Below are positions 1 through 12,109 of a DNA stretch of 64,000 bases, piece by piece. The number at the start of each line of letters is the position of its first letter. The first letter of the stretch is position 1. The notes below the pieces were generated by a model that was given only the letters and a program-made list of their open reading frames with translations, ran no database searches and was not told the DNA's origin. Location of the stretch: assembly GCF_905147365.1 (NCBI RefSeq), contig NC_056417.1, forward strand, positions 270,501 through 334,500. Direction: 5' to 3'. The DNA comes from Aricia agestis. Taxonomy: Eukaryota; Arthropoda; Insecta; Lepidoptera; Lycaenidae. Both the position numbers and the translations under genes were made by a program.

Positions 1-3000
1 TCGAGCACTTTCCAATATTAAAGTCTGTTGTTTTGCCTTCCCCGTCGATCGGTAACGCTCCGTAACAGAGTATTCGTTCGCCGATAGCTGCACAGAGCTT
101 ATCGCTGGCTATTAGCTGCGGACTGCGGTACAGGTTCGTCATGGTTATTGGTCCGTGCGTAAGTACCTGCGTCAGCACTCAGCATCATTTGCATAGCACG
201 AGTCACTTTTAGGCTCAAAACTAGTCAAAACTAGATCGTCTTTTAGAAGCCACCCTTTATCCAGCACATGCACGTCCTACAGCGAACTCTTTACTTCGGC
301 AGCCAAATCAAAACAGCTCACAGACCGCGTAGCGACTTTCGGGTAAAGCTAGTGAATTACAAGAATGCAGGAAGACAATAGCAGGATCAGGTATCACGTG
401 CGCGGTGCGCGGTTCGAGCGGAGTCCATTGTGGCTTTGTCAATTGTCATCGACTCCAATTGTATTTAAACTAGAAGATGAGCCCACTGTTACAACAGTTG
501 TACGAAGACGTATCCTCCCGCTGACAGATTTATTTTATTTAGAGATAAACGTTATGAATGTGGTCGAGGAAAAAGTTCATTGTGTAATGAAATGAGACAT
601 GGTCTATCTATGGCCTACCCTTAGACTACTAAATGTAGAGTCGGTGGTGTTGAAGAGGGGGTAAAGTATATTTCTTGCTTGCTTGCTTTTTCTTCACGTA
701 ACCAAGAATAAGATCATAGATGGCCATAAACGCTTAAATGTAGGTCTATGCTCTCAATTACTCGAAAGTCGAAACAGGCATGTTTATAAACACTATTTGT
801 ATTGTTCACCATATCTAAAGGGAAGCACGTGTGATTTCAACTATTGTTTTCCTAACGATCTATGTAACATACACTAACATGTAAACAAACGTCTAATTCC
901 AAACAAACTGCAGATGTGCCACCTTGTTGTACAGCAGCTGTAGTGTGTTGTGCAAGTTACCATCGCTGACAAGCCCGATTTAGCCCTTTTAAACTCTAAA
1001 GCCATAGTAATAAGATTGACGTGTGATGTTGGCCATCATCAAAGGAGTATCACTAGGAAGCGATCGAACGGCACATCTGCCGCAACTAGTTCAGCAGGTT
1101 AGCTAAAACACGACACTTAACGGACGCTGTCTTCTGACTCATTCTTTACGTTGCACGGGAAAGTGACACTTATAGTGTTCATCGTAAGACCCAGAGTCCG
1201 GCTCACATGAATCGGTATCTCCTCCCGGATAGCCCACCTACATAGTTAGCATGTCAAAGGGAAATTTTAACGGCGTGTCATCAACATAGCGCCGTAGGGC
1301 TGACATATCCGTCGTTATGCTCTAATAGTGGGGCCATTGGAATTTGCATTGTAATGGGAATATGTTTTTGTTCAGTGAGTAGATTTTACAATTTAAATTT
1401 TTGCTTAAAACTGTTCATGACTAACTAGGAAGTAAGGAACTGAGTGCAGCCTATGCGGTAGTATTAAACATTAATTACTGCTTTTTGCTATTCTTGAATA
1501 TGTATTATTCAAACCAAGTTTGTATACCTATTCGCTGATCAATGATCATTGTTGCTATAATATTTTTCATTAAGGCGGGGATTAATCTCAATCAAAAACG
1601 ATAACCTTGCACACAACCAAAGACCAAGCGTATGCGCATCGCAATAAGATTCATTTTAGCTTAGCATAAAACTGTAACAACTCCGGCAGATCTTCTCTAT
1701 TTTTCATGTTTTTTTTAAATATCTTTGGAAATAAATATTAAGAAACAAAATTGTTCGGTTAAAGAAATTTTAATATAGATTTACTAACAATTTATTCAAA
1801 TAAAATGTATAATTATGCTAGTTAATACTTATATTTCGATGAAATAGAGTTTTTTCGGAGGTGAGTTTGTAAATTAATTACAGCCAAAGTATTACGTTTT
1901 ATTAAAATGTTTATGGTTTAAGGTATTTTGAATATTGTGCTTTATATCTCATATTTTTTAACACTTCGTTATTATATTGGAACTAGGTAAACCGGGAGTC
2001 ACGGAATAATAAATTGGGGTTTATCCTCGCCTTAAGTACTTTAATTTATCCTCAATTAAATCTTACTGTCTTCCACTGAATCTGCATGTACTGGCATGTA
2101 GAGGCAGCCCTATCGGTCCCCCGCCGCCGGAGCCGATTGCCGTCCACTATGATTCATTTGACTCCGTGTCCTATCTCCTCAGCTGTATTTGTATTTTGTA
2201 TGCATCTGTAGATATTAGGCATATATTATACAGTAGAGTGTAGACACTAGAGCTATGTACATGTACTTGCTGATTTAAGAGTTGGTTAATATGTTCTTCC
2301 TGCGCCAGCCAGCTAAACTTGATGATATTTAAATGTAATCACTAATCACGTTCATGTTAGCACTTAGCTACATGTATGCAAGTTTGGCTAACGTCGTGTA
2401 CTTTAACAAAATATTGAATGTATGTTTTAAAATAAAAAGAGAAAATTAATTACAATTTCATTCACAGAAAGTTACAAAGTGAAGTACTTAGTTCCATGAC
2501 AAAGAATTTAGACAAAATAATTATTAGCTAAGAAACTGCCGAGCGACGACGACGGAGATTTACTGTAGTTGCGAAATCAGACATTTGAGGTTTTCTTCAA
2601 GGTCTTCACAAAAATAATGACCAAAATAATTTTACTGCAGTTTTATACTGTTGCGAGATGTTTCCATCTTGCTTTATTTATTATGCAGATAACTGTACCT
2701 ACTCTATGATTTTCAGAGCGAAAGCAACGCTCCGAATTTAAAAATTATATTTTCTCTTTGTTTTCTTTTTTCTCTCTTATTTTTTGCGGAACCCTGAGGA
2801 CTAAGCCATCTGAATAAAGGAAATCCCTGGTGTTGTGGTCAGATTGCTCTCATCCAGGAAGTTGGGGTTTGGTTCCCCAGGATAAACATTGTAATTGTGT
2901 CAATTTACACAAGCATGATTTTATCTGAACGATATTTAAATTATTGATGTATGTAAATATATTTCCTGCGCCAATGACGCGATTGAATTTCCATCTCGAG

Positions 3001-3690
3001 GCTGTCTCTCCTCTCATGTAAAATGTATTCGCTTTAACATTCTGCCTACTAAATTGTTTGTAACATCTAAATTCTCAACCTTTGCATTTAATAAAAAACT
3101 AAGCACTTTCTTGAATTTGAATAACAATCAATCAATTTTGTTTACTACAGTAGCTGTTGACTGTTACGTTGAAACTTGTACTCCAATGCTTTTCCTTATT
3201 CTTACTTACAGCTTACTACTCCTCATGTCCAGTGAGCAGTGTGAGTGTACCTTTATCAAGTGGCACATCCATCATAATTCACACATGACTCTTCACATAA
3301 AATGATCGTGTTAGTGGCAACTGACAATCTCCCCCACGTTGATTTTCCGCTCGTCTGGTGATTATATTCATCCCGGTACGTGTGAGGGGAGGAGGGTGAG
3401 GGGAGGCGGCGCGGCGCGGCACGGGGAGTCAGCTCGACGACGAATCTCATCGCTGATCGCACACGCCTTAGCGGACGTCGATATTAATACCGCGAGCCGA
3501 GACCCCATCAACGATTACATTATAACGAATATAAATCGCATTTGCGGCTGGCGAATAGGAAAATACGATGCGACGAGGCTTGCCTTGCTGAAAATTAAAA
3601 CTAAATTTCTGTAAGTTAGAAATAGGACATAATATTTTATAGTCGTGACGGCAGTTTGTGTTTAAGCATTGCAAGGATTTCTATCCTATA
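1..3690. other. intergenic DNA, no gene recognised
   Basis: AT-rich sequence with only short ORFs that lack codon bias, domains or splice-linked partners. A short GC-rich patch lies at about 3370-3580, but its ORF resembles no family I know. I see no RNA gene and no clear transposon end here. It could hold regulatory DNA or untranslated sequence of a gene to the left, which cannot be tested from this window. Confidence 0.5.
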
Positions 3691-4023
3691 TCTTAATATA
3701 TATATTTCTTGTGTGCGTGTGTATGTGACTGAACTCCTCCTAAACGACTGGACCAATTTTGATGAAATTTTTTGTGTGTGTTCGTGGAGATTCGAGAATG
3801 GTTTAGATTTACAGTTTGGTCTACTGGAAAATGTTTTTTCAATTAATTTCTTATTTATAAGGAGTTGTTGATTTTGGAATGTTTTACATTAGATCCGGCG
3901 GACGGTGCTATCATCGCATTCAATATTATTCTATTTCAATTTTAGTTTGTCCTGACAGATGGTGCTACGATTAATTTGAAAAAAAATTTGTTATTCAATT
4001 CATGTGCTGATTAAAATATTAAA

Positions 4024-4829
4024 TAAATAACACATAGGCTACAATTTTAACCGACTTTCAAAATGGGGGAGGTGTTATGTTCGTTTTCTTATATTCAACG
4101 ATTACTCCGCCGTTTGTTAACCGATTTTCAAAATTTTTCTTTTGGTATATAGGGTATCATCCCAATTTGGTATTATATTCAGAAAAGTGGTGATCTGATG
4201 AAGGATCCATAAGTAATCGAGGGAACTCCTCAAAACTTATAGGGAAACATATGGTGACTTCGGTTTCGTGAGAAGTATTCTAAGCATATGCTACCAACAA
4301 GTAAGATTTTGCACCGAGATATACCTGGTATACCGTGGTTCGGAAGGTGCTGAGAGAATTCCTGATTCTTTATAGATACAAGTTTGGGAGTTTCGGCGTT
4401 GTTTTAAGAACAGAAAGCATATGCTACTATGCAAATTACATTCTTCATCATCATCATCATCATCATCACTACCATATTATACCATTTCATAGTCTTTTAG
4501 ATCGAGACTCGAGTTTGTCAAGCGATAATTAAAAAAATTTATATCTACCTAATATTATAAACCTGAAGAGTATGTTTGCTTGAACGCGTCATTCTCAGAA
4601 ACTACAGGTCCGATTTAAAAACTTATCTCAGTGTTAGATAGATCATTTATCGAGTAAGACTCATCATTTATCGAGAAGGTTATATTATATTATTACTCTA
4701 AGACTAATACGACAGAAGAAACTCAGGAAAATGTGGGAAAAACGGGGGAAATATTTTTTATGGGAAAATGTACCTACGGATTCTGTAAAATTTCTAATTT
4801 ACGCGGGCGAAGCCGCGCGGGACATCTAG
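4024..4829 (+). mobile_element. Helitron (non-autonomous), 5'-truncated copy
   Basis: The 3' end is a GC-rich hairpin (GCGGGCGAAGCCGCGC) followed by CTAG at 4826-4829 and a T, the Helitron terminus. The body is closely similar to copies at 25237-26359 and 50595-51670, including a CAT/ATC microsatellite near 4441. The usual 5' start (TCCTACTAATATTATAAA) is missing, so this copy is truncated. A different degenerate Helitron-like fragment precedes it from about 3690. The His-rich ORF at 4335-4532 is just the microsatellite read as codons. Confidence 0.8.
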
Positions 4830-7130
4830 TATTATATAGATATCCTATACGCCAGCCACTTTGAAAAGTGAAAACACACTTTGTAAACACAGATTCGTTT
4901 GTCAGTGAGTTCTTGGCTTATTCTATAAAGAACGTCTTCTTTGGAAAATGTGATCCGAATTATTATTTTTCAACCTTAAAGATATGTACACGCCTTAACA
5001 AGACGCCTTAGTTTAGACGTAGAGAACATAAAATTTGGAATGAGACCTAAATGAGACTAAGAAGTTCTGGGGTGAGAGTTCAGAACATAGACATAACTCA
5101 TAATAGTAACTAATCGCAAGAGGCAACGTGCCTGCATGTTAATTGTGTATTTCCTATCAAGTGTGTGCATTGTTTGGACACTGGTCAGTATACTGTTTGG
5201 GAGTGAGCAGTAGTAGAGAGTAGACGGTGAAGTGGAGCGATAACCGGCCGGCCGGTGGTCGCCGTGATAACTTATCTCAGCCGCCCGCTACCCGCTCACG
5301 GCCCGCCTGACTCCAACATCACATACGAAGGGCAATGTTATTGAGCAAATATTTGTGGAGATGTAAAATAGACTAGCACACATAATGTAGAGTAAATAGC
5401 ATCAATTTATGTTGGTCTTCAATAGCACGGCTAAATTAATGTTTACCTGCTATTAAGTTAATGCAAAGCTAAGGATATAAGTATGTGCTTATTCGATGAA
5501 TCGATAAATCTACAATCTCTTGGCCAAGACCTAAGACCTGTCCTTGATTTAGGACTGGGCAGGGACTGTCCGCCGCGCGCCGTGCTCAGTGCTGCGGTGA
5601 AAGTGAAACTCCGGCGCAGGGTTGGCATCAGCTGGGGCTGACTCGTAAACATACCAAAGGAGCAGGTGGTGAGTGTGCCAGCCCTGCGCCAGACACACCT
5701 GACTGGTAGAAAGTGACCACGAGCGCTAAGGATTCATTCGTTGAATCGTTGGGGGCTATTTGAGTAATATTGGCTTTTGAAACCAGTTAACCTGTGTATA
5801 GAGAAGTGACAAGGAATAAAATTAAATATGAATGAGCCTGCGTAGGTTAGGATTAAACTTTTGGAGAGGCATGAATCAGAACACCGGCACCGAGATAGCA
5901 GCTACCTGTTATGGTCGTCCGCCATGTTCGTAGTGAAAATGATAGCAGGCGACTGTCACTACCGGGATGGGAAGGGAGGGCGTTAACGGGAAATGATTTA
6001 GGATCGTGTCAGTAGAAGGTAACTTGTAGGGGCTAAGCCATATAGCTTCAATTTGAATCTCTTGTGTCGATTTGGGGGTAAAAGTTGAAGAAAACATCAA
6101 GTAGATTGTAAATCTTAATATTCACCTCTCATTCTCAATAATCATGATACAAGGCTCTACGGTCTACCTTCTTTCACACCGCATTTTCTGTCCAAAGTGA
6201 CATAGTTTTTCGTAGGACATAATTCAACAACACTTGCACACTGAAAAAATCCAATATTTCAGACAAATTTACGTTTTTCGGAGGTTATAATATGTACAAG
6301 TTACAACCTTATAAACAATAGCGTGCTGCCTGCTGACCGTGTCCTAGCACGCTGCACGGTCCACATTAAACAGCAATTTGCAACATCACATTCACGAGAT
6401 AGCCGAGTTACGTTTTATAACATTGACGGTTGACCCTGACATTTATGGCAGCAGAGTGTCCAAAACATTACCCACTTTTAATGCTGTAAATTATAATATT
6501 ATCTCCAATCTAATCCGGCTAAGTAGATAGTAGGTATAATTTTATACCATTTAATGGCACATTGTATAAGCGGTTTCACATTTAATAATTGTTTTATGAT
6601 GCCTATGGTCTTAAATAATATCATAATAATTTTTCCAGTGACCTCGACGTTAACAACCTACGTCATGTGCATTATGCAATATGCGTAGCTCGGTCACCGA
6701 AAACGTAGATTTCCGGCTTTTGACCTAAAAGATTTAAGCTTTGAAGTCCTATAGTTGTAAGCTCTAGAACTTTAGGTCATAGGATTTCATACTTGGTAGT
6801 TGGTACAGCAGAGCCGATGTGTCTAGTTGCGACTGGCGGTGGCGGCAACAGGTGCGCGCGTAGAGAATTAGAGCAGCGTAAACTTTATCGAGCTTCGTTA
6901 TCGCCCACTCCGGGAATTGGAAGTTTGTGGCGTTATTGCCCGGACTCCGGAGCGGACACGCGCTTACCCCACTCTTTATTGCTGCTGGGAATACAAAATT
7001 TTACTTGTTTAGTTTTCTTGTTTAGGGACCACTATGAAGGCATAATAGAAATAAATTGCTATGTGATTTTTGAGCTTACATCTTCACATTTAAAATCATT
7101 TAGCATATTTTAGCATCTGGTAGTCCACGG
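4830..7130. other. intergenic DNA with a GATA-motif cluster, no gene recognised
   Basis: No ORF with recognisable content. At 5238-5277 there are CGATAA, TGATAA and CTTATCT motifs around a CCGGCCGGCCGG palindrome, in a short GC-rich island (about 5150-5340). This could be a regulatory element. The rest is AT-rich with no clear structure. Confidence 0.4.
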
Positions 7131-7133
7131 CTT

Positions 7134-7272
7134 AGGGCCTGTTTCACCACTCTTGATAAGTGCCGAATAGGCTATCCACCACTTAACTTGACAGATCAAG
7201 TATGGAGAATCTGTCAAAGAAACTGTGAATAGCCTATTCGGCACTTTATCAGAAAGTGGCGAAAAAGGCCCT
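7134..7272. mobile_element. palindromic MITE, TTA target duplication
   Basis: About 139 bp. A left arm starting GGGCCTGTTTCACCACT pairs with a right arm ending in GGCCC. Inner arms contain the inverted pair AAGTGCCGAATAGGCTAT / ATAGCCTATTCGGCACTT. TTA flanks both ends, as expected for Harbinger-type non-autonomous elements. There is no coding capacity. Confidence 0.75.
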
Positions 7273-8144
7273 TAGTTGAATGTATAACATTGTAAATTTA
7301 GATTCCAAGTTCTCTAAGTAACGTAAAATTTCGACATCTCTTCTCTTTAATATTTATAAAACTGGTTATTGTCTGTACGACACAGATTTGACTCATAATC
7401 CAGGTCGGGGCGATTATGATCTATATTATAAGGTCAATGCCGTGTTTGTACGGTTGCAGACGCGTTTCACCACTTTCGAAGCTAATTGTTATAGTAATAA
7501 GGTCGGTGAGGGTAACACTAGGTTGTCAGCGACCGTACACGTACGTGTGAGAACTGCGATCCACGATAACATTGTTGTAATTAACAGAATACTCAACAGT
7601 CAACACAGAATGCACGTTCGCACGCTTGCATTCTTCAATTAAATTCTCATTAGGCCGCGATTAAAATTTTGATAATTTTAACACTCAGTTAATTGGTTTG
7701 TCACTTAAAATATTAATTTATATTATTCCTTAACGATAATTGTTAACCAATTTATTTTTATTTTCAGGTAATTTACTGATGACATCGCATTGAATATTTA
7801 CGGGCTAAAATATGCAGTAAGTAGTTAGTACTTAGGTAGAGTCGCGTTGAGCTAGCAACTGTAGAATGTAGAGCGTTCTGACCATTCCCACCGTTGGAGT
7901 CGCCTGATGAACAATATTACAAGACATCAAAACTTGAGAGTTGAGTCTTCTCTTTGTGAAGTATTTTATGAAACTTAGCATTTTTTTCAAAAACTGCATG
8001 GAATAGAACACGATTCTCTCATTTATCTGCATCAAACATGGTGGATACTTCCAGCTGGCTAGTGTCCCAAAACAGGACCGTCTATCCTACCCGACTGCGC
8101 CGTCTGCATACTAATTGCATTTTTCATGTATTTCGAGATCAGCC

Positions 8145-8380
8145 TGCCTAGCATACGCCAACGAGATATCTCACTCTACATGTTTTCTCGATGTTTGATA
8201 GTTTGTCTCTTCATCTCTATTGACCCTAGCATGACAAACATTTTTTCTCCCGTAGATCTATAATCGAAATAACACATTTTTATAGAGTTTTGTCGAGATA
8301 ATGTCGAGATTTTGACATTATAAGACGAGTAGTTTTTAATTATCTCGAGAGTGAGATATCTCGTTGGCGTATGCTAGGCA
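8145..8380. mobile_element. MITE, copy 1 of a head-to-tail pair
   Basis: A 236-bp element with terminal inverted repeats of about 33 bp: it starts TGCCTAGCATACGCCAACGA and ends with the reverse complement (TCGTTGGCGTATGCTAGGCA). It is noncoding. A second, nearly identical copy follows after 17 bp in the same orientation. I do not see a clear target-site duplication. Confidence 0.8.
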
Positions 8381-8397
8381 TGATGGTCACAGCAGCC

Positions 8398-8632
8398 TGC
8401 CTAGCATACGCCAATGAGATATCTCACTCTACATGTTTTCTCGATGTTTGATACTTTGTCTCTTCATCTCTATTGACCCTAGCATGACAAACATTTTTCT
8501 CGCTTAGATCTATCATCGAAATAACACATTTTTATAGAGTTTTGTCGAGATAATGTCGAGGTTTTGACATTATAAGACGAGTACTTTTTAATTATCTCGA
8601 GAGTGAGATATTTCTTTGGCGTATGCTAGGCA
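8398..8632. mobile_element. MITE, copy 2 of a head-to-tail pair
   Basis: A 235-bp copy of the element just upstream, with the same terminal inverted repeats. It differs by scattered substitutions and a slightly decayed right end (TTTCTTTGGCGTATGCTAGG). Two copies in direct orientation suggest tandem duplication or repeated insertion at one site. Confidence 0.8.
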
Positions 8633-8639
8633 GGTTGGA

Positions 8640-10370
8640 CTTGTCCTTTTCGAGACATTTATAATGCATCTGTTTTGTATTGCATACGTAAAGTGAGACA
8701 CCGTTACTGCATGCAGCATAAATATACAGTGACGTTAAAAAAATGCTATGAATATCAATGACAATTAGCCGTAAGCAAACTGGAATGAAGATTTACATAG
8801 TTAATTATATTTATATTGTGTATATTTTGGACTATAAAACGGGCAATAAGTTGTGTGTATTTTGTAGTCATCTTAAAATGTAAAAAAAAGTTGTAAATAA
8901 AAATGATTTTTCAATTTTTTGGTCACGCCGAAACTCGAGAAGAGCTGAACTGATTTGCCTTATTTTAGTCTAGAAATAATCGTGGAAGTCCAGGTTAGGT
9001 GTATAATAGGAGGGAAGTGATACGACGTTCACCGAGTCAGTGTGCACTGTGCATACACTATTATACAGTACAGTAGTGTAGAGTCGTATATTGTTATGAC
9101 CACTGACTCCGTTGGAACCTTCGCAGGGAATAGGCATAGCTGTCTAGTGAGTAGCGTCTAGTGCTGTTGATAACCGTGCAGCTTAATACAGTTCACTGAT
9201 GCCGAGCTAGGGCTGCCAATCGCCAGACACCCACGTCTCACACACGGACACCTGGCGGCTGGCACGTACAAAACTGGTTTCCTATAATCTGTACGAAACA
9301 TTTGTACGAGTGCGTCTTGTGGATTAAAAGGACGTCTTATTATAATACTCATATTATAATAAGACATCCTTTTAATCCACTTTGTACACATACTTGTACT
9401 TTCAAAAGTGCACATTAATTAACCACTCTCTAAGATGAACCAAAACTTGGAAAGGTCCTTCTTGCTCTTGTCTATATTTTTTCCATAAAATGCATTTTGT
9501 TTTTTAAATAGCCAAAAGACAAAATGCAGTCACAGTGACGGTGTGGTGACAACCCTGGTAGTCCTGCACAGACAGAGCGCGCGGCGCCGATCGATCGCTG
9601 CACGCTCACAAAGGGCTGCTGTGTACTACCCCACTCCCCTCTCCTCGAGACCGCCCCCTCCCCCTCTCCCGCCGCCGGGGACGCCCAAACGTACAGGCTA
9701 CAGCGAGTTTCCACTTTCAGCCGAACCCACTGTTGTAATGGTCTTGGAAGCCTGGAAATTATACATTATCATGTAAATTAATAATTGTATAAAACGTGCA
9801 ATTTCATTAGGCGATCGCATATTGTAATCTGATAACAACGATGTTATAAACTTATAACTTAGATTTTAATATGATAGCGAGCACTTGCACTCGAAAATTC
9901 ATAAAATTGAAGTTAATAGTTATTTCTACATTACAAAATCACTTTGTTTGATTAAATTGTTAATTTGAGATCACTGCTCTCCCGTTTGGTCTAGTGCCGC
10001 TATCGTCAATTTTCGGCCCGCGGGCCGCATGCGGCCCGTGGCCGTTATCTGTGCGCCCCGCGACAAAGTAAATTATTTGAATGTTCAACTATACTACACA
10101 ATGTGCTGCAATGGTTAATATTACGCCATATTTAATGATAAACGTAACTGGCAAATTATGGCCGGTTATCGTAACAAATTCCAAAATAATAACCTAATCT
10201 AGTTGTTGTATAGGGCAGGAGTTAAAAAGATTGGGAACCCCTGGTATAGTGCCTTACCACCTACCGACTAAAAAGGCATTAGTCTGGAACTCCTCTTGAA
10301 GCGCCTTTCACATACTCTGCGGCCCGGTGCTGGCACTCACTTTGTCATGTGTGGCCCTTGGCCAGTGGAG
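8640..10370. other. intergenic DNA with a hairpin and a probable decayed DNA transposon
   Basis: No gene recognised. A near-perfect hairpin sits at 9319-9380 (listed separately) and a GC-rich patch at about 9550-9720. The stretch from about 10010 to 10240 begins with a small palindrome rich in GGCCCG and ends GGGAACCCCTG, resembling decayed hAT-type non-autonomous elements. That is recognition from memory, not proof. Confidence 0.4.
9319..9380. repeat. 29-bp inverted repeat with 4-nt loop
   Basis: The arms 9319-9347 and 9352-9380 are reverse complements except for one mismatch (GGACGTCTTA versus TAAGACATCC), with CTCA between them. This would fold into a strong hairpin. It could be a tiny palindromic MITE or a structured transcript. 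No ORF is involved. Confidence 0.85.
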
Positions 10371-10375
10371 TGTGA

Positions 10376-10447
10376 TGACCGCTGGTCTAGTGGCTAGGAT
10401 ACCTGGCTTTCACCCAGGAGGCTCGGGTCCGATTCCCAGTACGGGAG
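10376..10447 (+). pseudogene. tRNA-Glu(UUC) pseudogene
   Basis: The D arm, anticodon arm (CCTGGCTTTCACCCAGG, anticodon TTC) and T arm match the intact tRNA-Glu at 44914-44985 almost base for base. The 5' half of the acceptor stem is replaced (TGACCGC opposite TACGGGA leaves only two pairs), and the T-loop reads GGTCCGATTC rather than GGTTCGATTC. A functional cloverleaf is unlikely. It looks like a retroposed or recombined relic. Confidence 0.75.
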
Positions 10448-10726
10448 TTTACTTTTTATTTTGTTGAGGCGAATGACGATGATCTCATATTGGTGAGGGC
10501 TTGTTTTCATTAAAATTAAAAAAAAATATATTATTACTCTTTGTTCTTTCGTGCATCAGTGTCTCTGGATTACGGAAGTGTTGGTGCGATATTTATGATT
10601 AGTGATTACTGTAGTCGGTTCAGACTTCAGTAGGTAAAGCTCGAAAGCGTAACAAGTAACAGTCAATCAAACTGACATTCATTTAGTTGCCACGTTATTA
10701 AATTAACTGTGTATCGGATATTATAT

Positions 10727-10850
10727 TAAGAGCGCGACTAACCCCAAAAATCAAACATCGTCCTTCTCTCTTCACACTTCACGCCCGTCTTTCATATGCC
10801 AGGTGAAAAAGAACGACGCGGATTCATCGCCAAATAAGTTTTTTCTCAAA
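10727..10850 (+). repeat. interspersed repeat, also at 44520-44645 (inverted)
   Basis: A segment with CAAACATCGTCCTT and CACGCCCGTCTTTCATATGCC recurs in reverse orientation near 44520-44645 with high similarity. The class is unknown. It contains no convincing ORF. Confidence 0.6.
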
Positions 10851-11303
10851 ATAACTCGAAAAATATACAACACTAGCTGTTGCCCGCGACTTCGTCCGCG
10901 TGGACTTCAGTTTATAGCGCGCGATGTCAACAAAATTGGTGTCAAAAGCTTTTATAAAAAAAACCTGGTACCCCTTAAATCAATACAGCTGTGCAGTGTG
11001 CACACAATAAGTAAGTATTTCATTTTTTTATATTAAACTTTATATTTTATGCCAAATTTTAAAGCTTATTTAGCCCTCCAATTACACAACTTTACCCATA
11101 AACTATTTATCATTGATAGATTTAAGGTTACGTCACTGCACAGATAAAGTACTGAGTTATTTAATACCGTAGAATAGATATAACAATCGAAAAAAATCGA
11201 AACTTAAATGTAAGATGATACCACGTCTTATAGAAAGACTTTTGAGCAAGCGTCAGCGCGATGTAGAAGACGCACGGCGCCATCTATTATGAATTGTTGG
11301 AAC

Positions 11304-11475
11304 TGTTATGATTTGTCCTTTGTTATTAAAAGACTATTTTTTAAGTTATCTGTTTATTTTAACTTTATTACAATTCACATAAGACATGACGTACAGAAAG
11401 ACTCATGGACGCCAGAAACAGGAATAAGAAGTGTGTTTTGACAATTGACAGATGTCAAAAACAGACTATATAATA
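11304..11475 (-). repeat. gypsy 3' LTR
   Basis: It begins TGTTATGATTTGTCC on the plus strand and ends ACTATATAATA. It differs from the partner LTR by about one T in a poly-T run. Confidence 0.9.
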
Positions 11476-11488
11476 TCTTCCCTTTTTT
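11476..11488 (-). other. gypsy polypurine tract
   Basis: On the minus strand the sequence AAAAAAGGGAAGA lies directly against the 3' LTR, the expected place for plus-strand priming in reverse transcription. Confidence 0.65.
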
Positions 11489-11689
11489 GGAAAGTCTAAG
11501 ATTCCAGGACCCAAAGGTAAGTTTAATTTTATTATACTATATTAGTTGGTATTATTGACTTGGCTGGAAAAATACGAATCTAGGTCATGAAATCTTGTAC
11601 ATTATAAGAGAAAGGTTAAAAAAAAAAAACACAGTTGTCAAACTGACATGACAGGTGACCTTATGATATTGACAGTTTGGCAACTAATA

Positions 11690-11960
11690 ATAATTTACAA
11701 ATATTTACAAATATTTACAAATATTTACAAATATTTATTGGCCAAAAAACAAAAATTAACATAATATGCGATAATGGATCCCCACACTAGGCGATGCCTG
11801 TCCTGTGGGGACGAGACGAAGTTACGATAATTACATAATTTTATGTTTTTAAAATAATTACTAATATAATTACACTAAATTAAAAGTTATTTTATTGATG
11901 TTATTAGTGTGAGTGTGTGTATGCGCGAGTGCGTGTGCGTGTGTGTTGTGATAGACAATT
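11690..11960 (+). repeat. interspersed repeat with tandem 11-mers and a GT-rich tail
   Basis: Four tandem copies of an 11-mer (ATATTTACAAA type) at about 11694-11735 lead into a block containing GGATCCCCACACTAGGCGATG and ending in an imperfect GT-rich tract (about 11905-11950). The same block lies inverted at about 52680-52905, next to a long CA microsatellite. It sits inside the gypsy element between integrase and LTR, so it inserted later. Class unknown. Confidence 0.65.
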
Positions 11961-12109
11961 AGACAATTAGACAATTTAATTAGATAAAAATGTTTGTACC
12001 ATAATAATTACTCTCTAATCTAAATATCGCTCTGGTTTTTTAATTATTCTACCAGAACGCGTTACCTTTGTTACATTACTTGTTTTAGTGTTAGAGACGG
12101 TAGGAATAT

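Noticed and set aside
4335..4532. Poly-His ORF, repeated at 25621-25830
   Set aside because: It is the CAT microsatellite inside a Helitron read as codons; no independent sign of coding.
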